A stretch of 64,000 nucleotides of DNA from the NCBI RefSeq assembly GCF_006539505.1, contig NZ_BJND01000019.1, forward strand, positions 186,001 to 250,000, read 5' to 3'. Origin of the DNA: Streptomyces spinoverrucosus. Lineage in GTDB: Bacteria; Actinomycetota; Actinomycetes; Streptomycetales; Streptomycetaceae. Below, in pieces: positions 28,558-37,080 of this stretch. The notes under the pieces are model-generated. The model worked only from the letters and a program-made list of their open reading frames with translations. It was not told where the DNA came from and did no database searches. Position numbers and translations under genes: made by a program. Numbering within the stretch: position 1 is the first letter of the stretch; the number at the start of each line of letters is the position of its first letter.

Positions 28558-28830
28558 GCGAAGCTACTTGGCTGTAGCCTGCCCGAGGTACGGCTGATTC
28601 CGCCTGGTTCCGCCGCCGATTGGGACCTCCCGCGGGTGCCTGTCCTGGGCCTGGGCTGCCACGTGGTGATCCCTCCGATCCATCGCGTCACGTGCCCCGG
28701 TCTGTGCTGGCAGATCCCTCCGTCGCGCGACCACCAGTGGACGAACACGCCCCGCCTGCACTCCGCCCTCCTCCGCGAGAAGTCCCCCACCCTCTGGCGC
28801 CTGCCAGACGCGGTCGGCGCGTACATGCCT
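28558..28830 (+). other. Possible small hypothetical gene or remnant
   Basis: In the 413-base gap between the P450 and the oxidoreductase, one plus-strand frame reads DLPRVPVLGLGCHVVIPPIH followed by CPGLCWQIPPSRDHQWTNT and LHSALLREK, which has the look of a small actinomycete protein of unknown function. No good start or ribosome site was found and the frame runs into the next gene, so it is either a remnant or chance. Confidence 0.3.
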
Positions 28831-28885
28831 CGTTCCGGCCCCGGATCCCGCCCGTGGCTTGTGGGCAATATCACGCCAGTCGACG

Positions 28886-28901
28886 TACCTACTGGTCGGT
28901 A
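28886..28901. promoter_or_regulatory. TetR-type operator candidate
   Basis: TACCTACTGGTCGGTA is a near-palindrome with 7-base arms (one mismatch), the shape of operators bound by QacR/AcrR-like TetR repressors in Streptomyces. It lies 33 bases before the ATG of the oxidoreductase at 28935. No TetR gene is adjacent. Confidence 0.55.
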
Positions 28902-28934
28902 TGCTCCCGGGGAGCCGCGACGACAGGAGGCGCT

Positions 28935-29942
28935 ATGTCTGCGACCAACCGCCAGATCCGTCTGGCAGCCCGCCCTGTGGGCGAGGTCAGACCCAATGAC
29001 TGGGAGCACTGTGCGGGTTCCGTCGACGAGCCGGGGCCGGGCCGGTTCGCGGGCCGGACTCGCGTGATCTCCCTGGACCCGGCGATGCGGGGATGGCTGG
29101 ACGACCGTCCCTCCTACCTGCCGCCGGTGGGCATCGGTGAGGTGATGCGCGCCGGATCGGTCATCGAGGTCACCGCATCGAACCACCCCGACTTCCAGCC
29201 GGGCGATCACGTGGTCGGAACATTCGGCGTCCAGGAGTACGTGGTCTCCGACGGCAGGGGCGCCATGAAGATCGACACGTCCCTCGCCCCGCCCTCGACG
29301 TATCTGGGCGCGCTGGGCATGCCCGGCATGACCGCCTACTTCGGCCTGCTGGACGTCGGGGCGCTGAAGGACGGCGAGACCGTCGTGGTGTCGGGGGCGG
29401 CCGGCGCGGTCGGCACCATCGCGGGTCAGATCGCGAAGGCCAAGGGCTGCCGGGTCGTGGGCATCGCGGGAGGGCCGGAGAAGTGCGCGTTGCTCACCGA
29501 CGAACTGGGATTCGACGCGGCGATCGACTACCGCGCCGAGGACGTCAGGAAGGCACTGCGCGGCCACGCCCCCGACGGCATCGACGTCTACTTCGACAAC
29601 GTGGGAGGTGACATCCTCGACGCAGCCCTGACCCGGCTGGCGATGCACGCGCGCGTCGTGGTGTGCGGTGCGATCAGTCAGTACAACAACGCCACCCCGG
29701 TCAAGGGCCCCTCGAACTACCTCTCGCTGCTGGTGCGCCGCGCCCGCATGGAGGGCTTCGTCGTCTTCGACTACGCGGGGCGCTACACGGAGGCCGCCCA
29801 GGAGATCTCCGCCTGGATCGGCGCCGGCCGCATCAAGGTCAAGGAACACGTGGTCAGGGGGACCGTGGACGACTTCCCCGAGACGTTGCAGATGCTCTTC
29901 CGCGGCGAGAACGTCGGCAAGCTCGTCCTGGAGCTGGCATGA
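28935..29942 (+). CDS. NADP-dependent oxidoreductase, zinc-free MDR (CurA/LTB4DH-like)
   Basis: Medium-chain reductase of 335 residues lacking zinc-binding cysteines, of the type that reduces double bonds of enones and alkenals with NADPH. It begins MSATNRQIRLAARPVGE; the nucleotide site is SGAAGAVGTIAGQIAKAKGC, followed by GIAGGPEKC; the family's YFDNVGGDILDAAL and GAISQYN are present. AGGAGG stands ideally before ATG 28935. A TetR-type palindrome overlaps its promoter. It overlaps the following SDR by ATGA, so both are co-translated. Confidence 0.9.
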   Translation: MSATNRQIRLAARPVGEVRPNDWEHCAGSVDEPGPGRFAGRTRVISLDPAMRGWLDDRPSYLPPVGIGEVMRAGSVIEVTASNHPDFQPGDHVVGTFGVQEYVVSDGRGAMKIDTSLAPPSTYLGALGMPGMTAYFGLLDVGALKDGETVVVSGAAGAVGTIAGQIAKAKGCRVVGIAGGPEKCALLTDELGFDAAIDYRAEDVRKALRGHAPDGIDVYFDNVGGDILDAALTRLAMHARVVVCGAISQYNNATPVKGPSNYLSLLVRRARMEGFVVFDYAGRYTEAAQEISAWIGAGRIKVKEHVVRGTVDDFPETLQMLFRGENVGKLVLELA

Positions 29943-30712
29943 CGGCCGCCGAGAGCGGGGCCGCGCTCCAGGGCAAGGTGGCGATCGTCACCGGCGGGGC
30001 GAGCGGACTGGGCCGGGCCACGGCGCTGGCGCTGGCCAAGGCGGGGGCGCGCGTCGTGGTCGCGGACCTCGACGCGCGGGGCGGCCGCGAGGTGGCCGAG
30101 ATGATCGACGGCCATTTCCGTGCCTGCGATGTGTCCGACCTCGAGGCCAACCGTGCGCTGGTGGAGTTCGCCGAGCAGCAGTGCGGCGGCGTCGACATCG
30201 CGTTTCTCAACGCGGGGGTGGCGACCGGATGTGGCGTCGGCGAGGACTTCGACCTGGCGCGCTACCGGCGTGCGATGGGGGCCAACCTCGACGGCGTGGT
30301 GTTCGGCACCCATGCGGTGCTGCCGGCGCTGCGGGCCCGCGGCGGAGGAGCGATCGTGGCGACCGCGTCCCTGGCGGGCCTGGCGGCGGTACCGCTGGAT
30401 CCGCTGTATGCGGCCAACAAGCATGCGGTCGTGGGACTCGCACGCTCCCTGGGACCGGCTCTCGCGCGTCAGAACGTGCGCTTCAACGCCGTCTGCCCGG
30501 GGTTCGCAGAGTCGCGGATCATCGACCACCTGCGCGGCATGCTCGCCGAGCAGGAACTGCCGATCATCCCGGCCGAGGTCGTGGCGGACACGGTGCTGCG
30601 GATCGTCACCGGCGACGGCACCGGGGAGTGCTGGTTCATCCAGGCCGGACGCGACCCGGAGCCGTTCCGTTTCCGTCACGTGCCTGGTCCGGGCAAGCCC
30701 GTCGGCATTTGA
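29939..30712 (+). CDS. Short-chain dehydrogenase/reductase (SDR)
   Basis: Classical SDR of 257 residues: TGGASGLGRATALALAKAGA, the aspartate VVADLDARGG suggesting NAD preference, LNAGVATG, serine in ATASLAGL and the YAANKHA catalytic pair. ATGA overlap with the oxidoreductase implies a two-gene operon acting on the same compound, for example alkenal/enone reduction followed or preceded by alcohol oxidation (inference). Its transcript ends at a strong stem-loop. Confidence 0.88.
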   Translation: MTAAESGAALQGKVAIVTGGASGLGRATALALAKAGARVVVADLDARGGREVAEMIDGHFRACDVSDLEANRALVEFAEQQCGGVDIAFLNAGVATGCGVGEDFDLARYRRAMGANLDGVVFGTHAVLPALRARGGGAIVATASLAGLAAVPLDPLYAANKHAVVGLARSLGPALARQNVRFNAVCPGFAESRIIDHLRGMLAEQELPIIPAEVVADTVLRIVTGDGTGECWFIQAGRDPEPFRFRHVPGPGKPVGI

Positions 30713-30719
30713 GAAGGCT

Positions 30720-30752
30720 CACTGCAGCCCGTGTCCGCCACGGGCTGCAGTG
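30720..30752. terminator. Bidirectional terminator
   Basis: Perfect 14-bp stem CACTGCAGCCCGTG / CACGGGCTGCAGTG with loop TCCGC, between convergent genes. Confidence 0.8.
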
Positions 30753-30904
30753 GGCATCGCACTTGGTGCCGCCACGAGTTCCTCATGGGTGATGCGCTCT
30801 TCCAGCTCGATCAGCAGGTCGCTGCCCCGCCGCTGCCGGCGGCCGGGCGGACAACGTCGTACGGACTGACGGCGGCAAACTTGACCGGCGAGCCCGGTCC
30901 GCGG

Positions 30905-31726
30905 TCAGCCCAGGTTGAGAAGGCCGGCGTCGACGACCGCGCGGCCGAAGGGGCTCGCGAGTTCGGCGAGGCGCTCACAGCCGGCGTCACCCAGGGGGGC
31001 GTAGGCAGGAAGGGCCAGACGGTCGGTGCGGTCCTCGATGTGGCGGCGCAGGAGTACGCCTTCTGGGCTGAGGGAGTCGCCGTCGAGGAGACCTCGCTCG
31101 CTCAGGCGCTCCTGGGTGCCGGCCCACTCCTCCTCGGGCCATCCACGGCTCGCCTTGAGGAAGTCGACGGGAACGTCACCGGTCGCGGCGTGCAGAATCA
31201 GGGCCTCCAAGCCCCCGACGCCCTCGCTCAGCAGGCACGCGACATGGCCGTCCCCGCGGAACTCCCGGAGCAGGGTCTGGGCATGCCACAGCTGCAGTAC
31301 CGGCTCCTCCGGCCAAGGCAGCGCGGCATGAGCGGCGAACAGCGGGCGGCCTTGCGCATGTTCGCAAGCCGCCTCGGCGGCCCGGCGGGTCAGCGCCAGG
31401 ACTTCGGGCAAGTTGGGCAACTCGTGGATTTCCGCCCGTCGCAGGGCTTCGCACGCCGCGGCGTACCGCGCGTCCAACACCTGCTGCGGCGTCGTCGCGT
31501 CCCAGGCTCCGTCGACCGCCTGCCGTACGACATCGGGGTTGAAGTTGTAGAAGGTCGAGATGACCAGCTCGGCGGATGCTCGGCCGAACGCGGCGCTCCG
31601 GGACGTGAAGTACCCGGCGCGTCCGCTCAGGCCGAGGTCCGCGTACCGTCGCCTTCCCTCGGGGACGAAGTAGATCATGGCGTGTAGGGGCTCGAGACGG
31701 CGCCAGGCCGTGCGTGCTGCCTTCAT
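30905..31726 (-). CDS. SCO6745-family protein
   Basis: Protein of 273 residues, almost all helical, matching the actinobacterial SCO6745/SalK-like family by its opening (TAWRRLEPLHAMIYFVPEG), YFTSRSAAFGRASAELV, TFYNFNPDVV, and the central LPWPEEPVLQLWHAQTLLRE, HVACLLSEGVGGLEALILHA. Members are uncharacterised; a winged-helix-like C-terminal part has been proposed. It starts four bases after the alpha/beta-hydrolase stop, in the same orientation, so the two form one transcript controlled from the operator at 32618. Confidence 0.85.
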   Translation of the reverse strand: MKAARTAWRRLEPLHAMIYFVPEGRRRYADLGLSGRAGYFTSRSAAFGRASAELVISTFYNFNPDVVRQAVDGAWDATTPQQVLDARYAAACEALRRAEIHELPNLPEVLALTRRAAEAACEHAQGRPLFAAHAALPWPEEPVLQLWHAQTLLREFRGDGHVACLLSEGVGGLEALILHAATGDVPVDFLKASRGWPEEEWAGTQERLSERGLLDGDSLSPEGVLLRRHIEDRTDRLALPAYAPLGDAGCERLAELASPFGRAVVDAGLLNLG

Positions 31727-31730
31727 GGGG

Positions 31731-32591
31731 TCACCTCTTCGGAGAGTCGACGAACGGGGTATTCGCTCGCAGGTGTTCGAGCAGCAGGCGGCTCAGCGTT
31801 TCGGGAGCCTCCTCGGGGATCCAGTGGCTGACGCCCTGGAGGGTCTCGAACCGGTACGGCCCGTTGACCCACCGCCCGGTCTGCTGTGCGGCTGCCGGGC
31901 CGAACGCGCTGTCCCCCGTGCTCCAGACGTACAGCGTGGGCACGTCGATGACGCCGATCGTGCCGTCGGGGCGGCCGGCCCGGTACCAGTTGAGCGCCGC
32001 GGTGAGAGCGCCCGGCTGGGACAGGTGTCGTACGTAGGCCTCGGCACTGTCCTGCGGGACCTTTCCGGCGAAGAAGCCCCGAACCTCTTGGGCATCGTCG
32101 GCGAGCATGCGCTCCTCGGTCGCGGGTGTTTCGCGCCAGTCGATCATGTAGTGGGAGCGTTGGCGCTGATCCTGGTCGGTGCGCAGGGTGGTGGCAAGTG
32201 CGCCGGGGTGCGGGGTCGAGACAACCGTCAGGGTGCGTACCCGGCCGGGATGGGCGTGCGCGGTCCACCAGGCCACCGCGCCTCCCCAGTCATGGCCGAC
32301 CAGATCGAACGCCGCCCAGCCCAGTTGCTCGCTGATCGCGACCACGTCGTCGACGAGAAGGCCGATGCGATAGTCCTCGGGTCGCTGGGGGCGGGCGCCG
32401 GGGGAGTACCCACGCTGGTCGGGTGCCACCACCCAGTAGCCGTGCGCCGCCAGCGCCGCCATCTGCCGCTGCCACACCAGCCCTGTCTGCGGGAAACCGT
32501 GCAGCAACAGCACCGGGCGACCTTCGGGCGGACCCGCCGCGATGGCGTCGAACACGCCCACACCCGTGCGGATGCTCAGCTGGGTCACCAT
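31731..32591 (-). CDS. Alpha/beta hydrolase, epoxide hydrolase-like
   Basis: Hydrolase of 286 residues with oxyanion motif LLHGFPQT, nucleophile elbow VGHDWGGAVAWW (Asp nucleophile, as in epoxide hydrolases and haloalkane dehalogenases), an acidic residue after YVWSTGDSAFG, and catalytic His in GVSHWIPEEAP. ATG 32591 is preceded by GGAGG; an extension to 32639 would cover the operator and is rejected. It is divergent from the thiolase, with the 22-bp palindrome between them, so it is probably part of the TetR-controlled acyl-CoA cluster. Confidence 0.88.
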   Translation of the reverse strand: MVTQLSIRTGVGVFDAIAAGPPEGRPVLLLHGFPQTGLVWQRQMAALAAHGYWVVAPDQRGYSPGARPQRPEDYRIGLLVDDVVAISEQLGWAAFDLVGHDWGGAVAWWTAHAHPGRVRTLTVVSTPHPGALATTLRTDQDQRQRSHYMIDWRETPATEERMLADDAQEVRGFFAGKVPQDSAEAYVRHLSQPGALTAALNWYRAGRPDGTIGVIDVPTLYVWSTGDSAFGPAAAQQTGRWVNGPYRFETLQGVSHWIPEEAPETLSRLLLEHLRANTPFVDSPKR

Positions 32592-32617
32592 CCACCTCCA
32601 CGCACCGACTCTGATGA

Positions 32618-32639
32618 TTGAACTTGACGCCGAATTCAA
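32618..32639. promoter_or_regulatory. TetR operator candidate 1 (TTGAA/TTCAA 22-bp palindrome)
   Basis: Outer arms TTGAA and TTCAA enclose CTTGACGCCGAA. Eight of eleven positions pair. The same 22-base pattern with two differences is at 35568, and the right half at 34766. Lies between the divergent hydrolase and thiolase genes. Confidence 0.65.
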
Positions 32640-32789
32640 CTATAACGGGTCGGAAGGCCGACTCCCATCACCCCCGTGGCCATGGCTCGTTGTCATCGGT
32701 CACCCGAGGAGACGGTCAACGAGCCCTCAACGCTTTCCGGCCCCCCCAGCTCACGGAAGAACCGAACCGAAAGGAAGCAGTGAGGCGAC

Positions 32790-33989
32790 ATGAGGGAAGC
32801 AGTCATCGTTTCGACGGCACGGACACCGATCGGAAAGGCTTACCGCGGCGCCTTCAACGACACCCAGGCGCAGGAACTCGCCGCCCACGCCCTGTCGCAG
32901 GCCGTGCAGCGCGCCGGGCTGGAGGGAGGTGAGGTCGAGGATGTGATCTTCGGCTGCGCCGTGCAGCAGGGATCCTCCGGTGTCAATGTCGCGCGTCAGG
33001 CCGTTCTGCGTGCCGGACTTCCGGACACCGTGTCGGGGATGTCGATCGACCGGCAGTGCTCGTCGGGCCTGATGGCGATTGCGACGGCCGCCAAGCAGAT
33101 AGTCACGGACGGCATGCAGGTCGCTGTCGGCGGCGGTGTCGAGTCGATCTCCTTGGTGCAGAACAACCACATGAACACCCACCGCATGGCGGATCCCTGG
33201 CTGGTCGAGCACAAGCCGAGCATCTACATGCCGATGCTGCACACGGCTGAGGTCGTCGCCGAACGCTACGGCGTGAGCCGCGAACGCCAGGACGAGTTCG
33301 CGCTGGTGTCACAGCAGCGCACCGCGGCGGCGCAGGAGGCCGGCCGGTTCGACCAGGAGATCGTCGCGCTTCCCAGCGTCAAGAAGGTTTTCGACAAGCA
33401 ATCCGGAGAGGTGCGGGACGAGGAGGTGACCCTGGCCCGGGATGAGGGCAACCGCGCGTCGACGACGCTTGAGGGCCTGGCCGGGTTGGCGCCGGTGCTG
33501 CCCGACGGTCAGGTGAGCGCGCATTCCACCGTCACGGCGGGCAACTCCTCGCAGTTGTCGGACGGGGCCTCGGCGTCGGTGTTGATGGAGTCGAAGGAGG
33601 CCGAGCGCCGCGGACTGGAACCGCTGGGGGTCTACCGGGGTATGACCGTTGCCGGTTGCGGGCCGGACGAGATGGGCATCGGGCCGGTGTTCGCCATTCC
33701 GAAGCTGCTGAAGCAGCACGACCTCACCATCGACGACATCGGCCTGTGGGAACTCAACGAGGCGTTCGCTTCCCAGGCGCTGTACTGCCGGGACGAACTG
33801 CACATCGACCCGGAGCGGTTCAACGTCAATGGCGGCGCCATCTCGGTCGGCCATCCGTACGGAATGACCGGTGCCCGGCTGGTGGGGCATGCCCTTATCG
33901 AGGGCAAGCGCCGGGGCGTTCGGTATGTGGTGATCTCGATGTGCATCGGCGGCGGTATGGGCGCGGCCGGGCTGTTCGAGGTTGCCTGA
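32790..33989 (+). CDS. Acetyl-CoA acyltransferase (thiolase)
   Basis: Thiolase of 399 residues cleaving 3-ketoacyl-CoA with CoA. The acyl-accepting Cys is C90 in [10 protein letters not shown]; the other active-site residues are in [26 protein letters not shown] and [25 protein letters not shown] lies before ATG 32790. It leads the plus-strand acyl-CoA operon and is controlled, by inference, from the palindrome at 32618. The HAD gene begins one base after its stop. Confidence 0.93.
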   Translation: MREAVIVSTARTPIGKAYRGAFNDTQAQELAAHALSQAVQRAGLEGGEVEDVIFGCAVQQGSSGVNVARQAVLRAGLPDTVSGMSIDRQCSSGLMAIATAAKQIVTDGMQVAVGGGVESISLVQNNHMNTHRMADPWLVEHKPSIYMPMLHTAEVVAERYGVSRERQDEFALVSQQRTAAAQEAGRFDQEIVALPSVKKVFDKQSGEVRDEEVTLARDEGNRASTTLEGLAGLAPVLPDGQVSAHSTVTAGNSSQLSDGASASVLMESKEAERRGLEPLGVYRGMTVAGCGPDEMGIGPVFAIPKLLKQHDLTIDDIGLWELNEAFASQALYCRDELHIDPERFNVNGGAISVGHPYGMTGARLVGHALIEGKRRGVRYVVISMCIGGGMGAAGLFEVA

Positions 33990-33990
33990 G

Positions 33991-34629
33991 ATGTCGAGTG
34001 TGACGGACAAGGCGCGAAGCGCGGTCCTGGTGGACTTCGGTGGTGTCATCACCTCAAGTGTGTTGCGGGCTTTCACCGACTTCGGCGCCTCGCTCGGCGG
34101 CGACCCGCGCCTGCCGCTGGACCTCCTGGCCCGCGACCAACCATCACGCATCCTCCTCACGGACCACGAGTGCGGCCGTATCGACACCGAAGCCTTCGAG
34201 CGAGGATTCGCCGAACGTCTCCGCGTCCATGGCGCGGACGTATCCGCCGAGGGGCTCACGGCCCGGATACAAGCGGGAATGTCGATCGACCGGGACATGC
34301 TCGCGCTGCTCGGTGATCTCCGAGCCGCCGGCCATCCCGTTGCGCTCGTGTCCAATTCGTTCGGTACCGGAACCTACGACGGTGTCGAACTCGCCGCTGT
34401 TGCCGATGCGATCGTCATCTCCGCCGAGGTCGGGATCCGCAAACCCTCCCGGCGGATCTACGCGATCGCATGTGAACGCCTCGGCATCGATCCCGAGGAG
34501 GCAGTCATGATCGATGATCTGCAGCAGAACCTTGACGGCGCGGCACGGATCGGAATCGGGGGCGTACTGCACACCAGCGCCGCCGACACCCGCCGCCAAC
34601 TCGCCGAACGCTTCGGGATCACCGCCTGA
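33991..34629 (+). CDS. HAD-family protein, ACAD10 N-domain-like
   Basis: HAD-fold protein of 212 residues. Motif I is VLVDFGGVITSSV: Asp nucleophile present, second Asp replaced by Gly, as in the HAD module at the N-terminus of animal ACAD10 and related epoxide-hydrolase N-domains. Motif II is VALVSNSFG, the lysine VGIRKPS, and motif IV VMIDDLQQNLDGA. ATG 33991 is one base after the thiolase stop with GAGG nearby; a TTG at 33982 is less likely. In ACAD10 this domain sits beside APH-kinase and acyl-CoA dehydrogenase domains, both encoded nearby here. Confidence 0.82.
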   Translation: MSSVTDKARSAVLVDFGGVITSSVLRAFTDFGASLGGDPRLPLDLLARDQPSRILLTDHECGRIDTEAFERGFAERLRVHGADVSAEGLTARIQAGMSIDRDMLALLGDLRAAGHPVALVSNSFGTGTYDGVELAAVADAIVISAEVGIRKPSRRIYAIACERLGIDPEEAVMIDDLQQNLDGAARIGIGGVLHTSAADTRRQLAERFGITA

Positions 34630-34765
34630 CCGATCGACCGACCGAGCGCAGTGAGGCCGGTCATCCGGCCACTTGTGCCGCCACGCGGCCGCCACTCCCG
34701 ACATGTGACACGGCGCCCGCCGACGTTGCCGCCCACCGCCACTGAGCGTCCCGCCTCGCGGGTTT

Positions 34766-34787
34766 ATGATTGTGGTGTCGGATTCAA
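34766..34787. promoter_or_regulatory. TetR operator candidate 2 (half-conserved)
   Basis: The right half GTCGGATTCAA is identical to that at 35568; the left half is degenerate. It lies just before the TetR gene start, where autoregulation would act, and argues against the longer open frame starting at 34766. Confidence 0.5.
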
Positions 34788-34801
34788 GTACAGTTTCCTG
34801 G

Positions 34802-35494
34802 ATGGACACTACTGCGCCCGAGGAGATCGACGGCGAGAAGGCACCGCCCATGGCGCCCCTCTCGCACCTTCGTGAGCCACCCACGACGAAGCGTGGAGCG
34901 CGGACACGGGCCGCTTTGGTGAAGGCCGCGCGGAAGGTGTTCGAGCGGGACGGCTACCTCGACGCCCGCCTGACGGACATCACCAAAGAGGCTCAGTGCG
35001 CGGCGGGATCCTTCTACACCTACTTCGCCAACAAGGAAGAGGTGCTTGCCGCCGTCCTCCTGGAGGCGCAGGAGGACATGATGCACCCCGGCATGGGCCG
35101 GGTGCAGGGTACCGATGATCCCTATGCGGTACTGGAGGCGAGCAATCGCGCCTATCTCGCGGCATACAAGCGGAACGCGAAGCTGATGGCACTGCTCGAG
35201 CAAGTCGCCCAAGTGGAGCCGGAGTTCCGTGAGTTCCGAAGGCGGCGCGCCGACGCGTTCATCCGCCGCAATGCCCGCGGCATCGCCGAGCTGCAGGCGC
35301 GGGGTGTCGCAGACCGTGAGGTCGATCCGATGATGGCGTCCCGGGCGCTGTCCGGCATGGTCAGCGTCATGGCCTACAACGCCTTCGTGCGCAGTGAAGC
35401 GCAAGAAGAGGATGCGCCGGTGGACTTCGAGGAACTCGTGTCCACGGTCACCCGCCTCTGGGCGAACGCCCTGCGGTTCCCCGGCCACCGCTGA
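34802..35494 (+). CDS. TetR-family transcriptional regulator
   Basis: Regulator of about 230 residues. The N-terminal HTH is TRAALVKAARKVFERDGYLD, RLTDITKEAQCAAGSFYTYF, typical TetR; the C-terminal ligand domain is all-helical (YLAAYKRNAKLMALLEQVAQ, FREFRRRRADAFIRRNARGI). ATG 34802 or ATG 34850 may be the start; neither has a perfect ribosome site, and 34766 would overlap the operator. It is embedded in the acyl-CoA cluster, and copies of one palindrome flank three transcription starts, so it very likely represses the cluster until an acyl-CoA-type ligand appears (inference). Confidence 0.85.
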   Translation: MDTTAPEEIDGEKAPPMAPLSHLREPPTTKRGARTRAALVKAARKVFERDGYLDARLTDITKEAQCAAGSFYTYFANKEEVLAAVLLEAQEDMMHPGMGRVQGTDDPYAVLEASNRAYLAAYKRNAKLMALLEQVAQVEPEFREFRRRRADAFIRRNARGIAELQARGVADREVDPMMASRALSGMVSVMAYNAFVRSEAQEEDAPVDFEELVSTVTRLWANALRFPGHR

Positions 35495-35508
35495 TCCGTC
35501 GGCCTCGT

Positions 35509-35541
35509 AGCCGCCCATACCCCTGTGGTTGGGCGGCTTTC
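35509..35541 (+). terminator. Terminator after tetR
   Basis: 9-bp stem AGCCGCCCA / TGGGCGGCT, 12-base loop, followed by TTTCT: a classical intrinsic terminator. Confidence 0.75.
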
Positions 35542-35567
35542 TCCATGTGGTTCCGTGAGGGCATCTA

Positions 35568-35589
35568 TTGAACTTGACGTCGGATTCAA
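35568..35589. promoter_or_regulatory. TetR operator candidate 3
   Basis: TTGAA and TTCAA arms around CTTGACGTCGGA; 20 of 22 bases equal the site at 32618. It precedes the acyl-CoA dehydrogenase operon by 260 bases. Confidence 0.65.
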
Positions 35590-35663
35590 TTAGTGTCGGA
35601 CCCCGAGCAGATCCAGCAGTTGGCTGTTGCCCCGGCTGGTGGGGTACAGCCGGGCAGCGGACC

Positions 35664-35820
35664 TGCCTGGTCCCCACCGGCAGCGTGGTGGATGCCGCCG
35701 TCGCGTATGCCGCTGATCTGGCGAGGCGCTGCTCCCCGGCATCCATGGCCACCATCAAGAGCCAACTGAGTAACGACGCGGACGGCACCTACGCCGATTC
35801 CGCGGCCCGCGCCCGCCCAA
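35664..35820 (+). pseudogene. Enoyl-CoA hydratase C-terminal remnant
   Basis: In frame with, and upstream of, the acyl-CoA dehydrogenase, codons read [49 protein letters not shown], the usual end of crotonase-family proteins. No start, oxyanion or catalytic region remains. It suggests an enoyl-CoA hydratase gene was lost between the operator and the dehydrogenase, leaving its 3' end in the leader. Confidence 0.6.
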
Positions 35821-35849
35821 CTTTCCCTCCCTATCCGTCAGGAGTTCGG

Positions 35850-37079
35850 ATGTCCCTGTTTGAGATGTCGGACCGCGCCAAGAAATACCGGGCGGATCTG
35901 CTCGAGTTCATGGATTCGCACATCTACCCCGCCGAGGCGGTGTACCACGAGCAGATGCGCGCGTCGGGTGACCCGCACTTCCACCCGCCGATCCTCGAGG
36001 AACTCAAGGCGGAGGCGCGCAGGCGTGGACTGTGGAACCTGTTCCACCCGCATCCGGAGTGGGGCCCCGGTCTGACGAACCTCGAGTACGCGCCGCTGGC
36101 GGAGATCATGGGGCGCAGCCACATCGCCTCCGAGGCGTGCAACTGCAACGCGCCCGACACCGGCAATATGGAGGTGCTCACGCTGTTCGGCAGCGACGAG
36201 CACAAGGAGAAGTACCTCAAGCCACTGCTCGACGGAACGATGGCCTCGGCCTTCGCGATGACCGAACCGCGTGTCGCCAGCTCCGACGCCACCAACATCG
36301 AGCTGCGGATGGAGCGCGACGGCGACGAGTACGTCCTCAACGGCCGCAAGTGGTTCGCCTCGAACGCGATGCACAAGAACTGCAAGGTGCTCATCGTGAT
36401 GGGCAAGACCGACCCCACGGCGGCCCCGCATCGCCAGCAGTCGATGATGGTCGTCCCGATCGACGCCCCCGGGGTCACCGTGCTCCGGAACCTCCCGGTG
36501 TTCGGGTACGCGGACCGCGAGGGCCACGCGGAGATCATCTTCGAGGATGTCCGGGTGCCGGCCAAGGACCTGCTCAAGGGCGAGGGTGAGGGTTTTGCGA
36601 TCAGCCAGGCCCGGCTCGGGCCCGGTCGTATCCACCACTGCATGCGGGCCATCGGCGCGGCCGAGCGGGCGCTGGAACTGATGTGCCGGCGCGCACAGTC
36701 ACGGGTGACCTTCGGCAGTCCGGTCGCCGAACGGTCCAACATCCAGGACTGGATCGCGGAAGCGCGTATCGACATCGAGATGATCCGCCTGCTCACGCTC
36801 AAGGCCGCGTATCTCATGGACACGGTCGGGAACAAGGAAGCGCGCACCGAGATCGCGGCCATCAAGGTGGCCGCTCCGAACATCGCGTTGAAGATCGTCG
36901 ACCGCGCGATACAGGTGCACGGGGGAGCGGGAGTGACCGACGACTTCCCCTTGGCGATGATGTACGCGGGTCTGCGGACGTTGCGGCTCGCGGACGGTCC
37001 CGACGAGGTCCATAAGCGGGCCATCGCCAAACAGGAACTGCGGCAGTACCGCGACGCGGCGACGGCGGCGGTGAGCTGA
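35850..37079 (+). CDS. Acyl-CoA dehydrogenase, ACAD10/ACAD11-like
   Basis: FAD-dependent acyl-CoA dehydrogenase of 409 residues. FAD/substrate motifs are [52 protein letters not shown] and [17 protein letters not shown]. Near the C-terminus [16 protein letters not shown] replaces the YEGTxEI of ordinary family members and is the hallmark of the ACAD10/ACAD11 branch, which in animals acts on phosphorylated 4-hydroxyacyl-CoA. AGGAG precedes ATG 35850; the longer open frame runs through the enoyl-CoA hydratase remnant. The SDR follows after one base. Confidence 0.9.
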   Translation: MSLFEMSDRAKKYRADLLEFMDSHIYPAEAVYHEQMRASGDPHFHPPILEELKAEARRRGLWNLFHPHPEWGPGLTNLEYAPLAEIMGRSHIASEACNCNAPDTGNMEVLTLFGSDEHKEKYLKPLLDGTMASAFAMTEPRVASSDATNIELRMERDGDEYVLNGRKWFASNAMHKNCKVLIVMGKTDPTAAPHRQQSMMVVPIDAPGVTVLRNLPVFGYADREGHAEIIFEDVRVPAKDLLKGEGEGFAISQARLGPGRIHHCMRAIGAAERALELMCRRAQSRVTFGSPVAERSNIQDWIAEARIDIEMIRLLTLKAAYLMDTVGNKEARTEIAAIKVAAPNIALKIVDRAIQVHGGAGVTDDFPLAMMYAGLRTLRLADGPDEVHKRAIAKQELRQYRDAATAAVS

Positions 37080-37080
37080 G

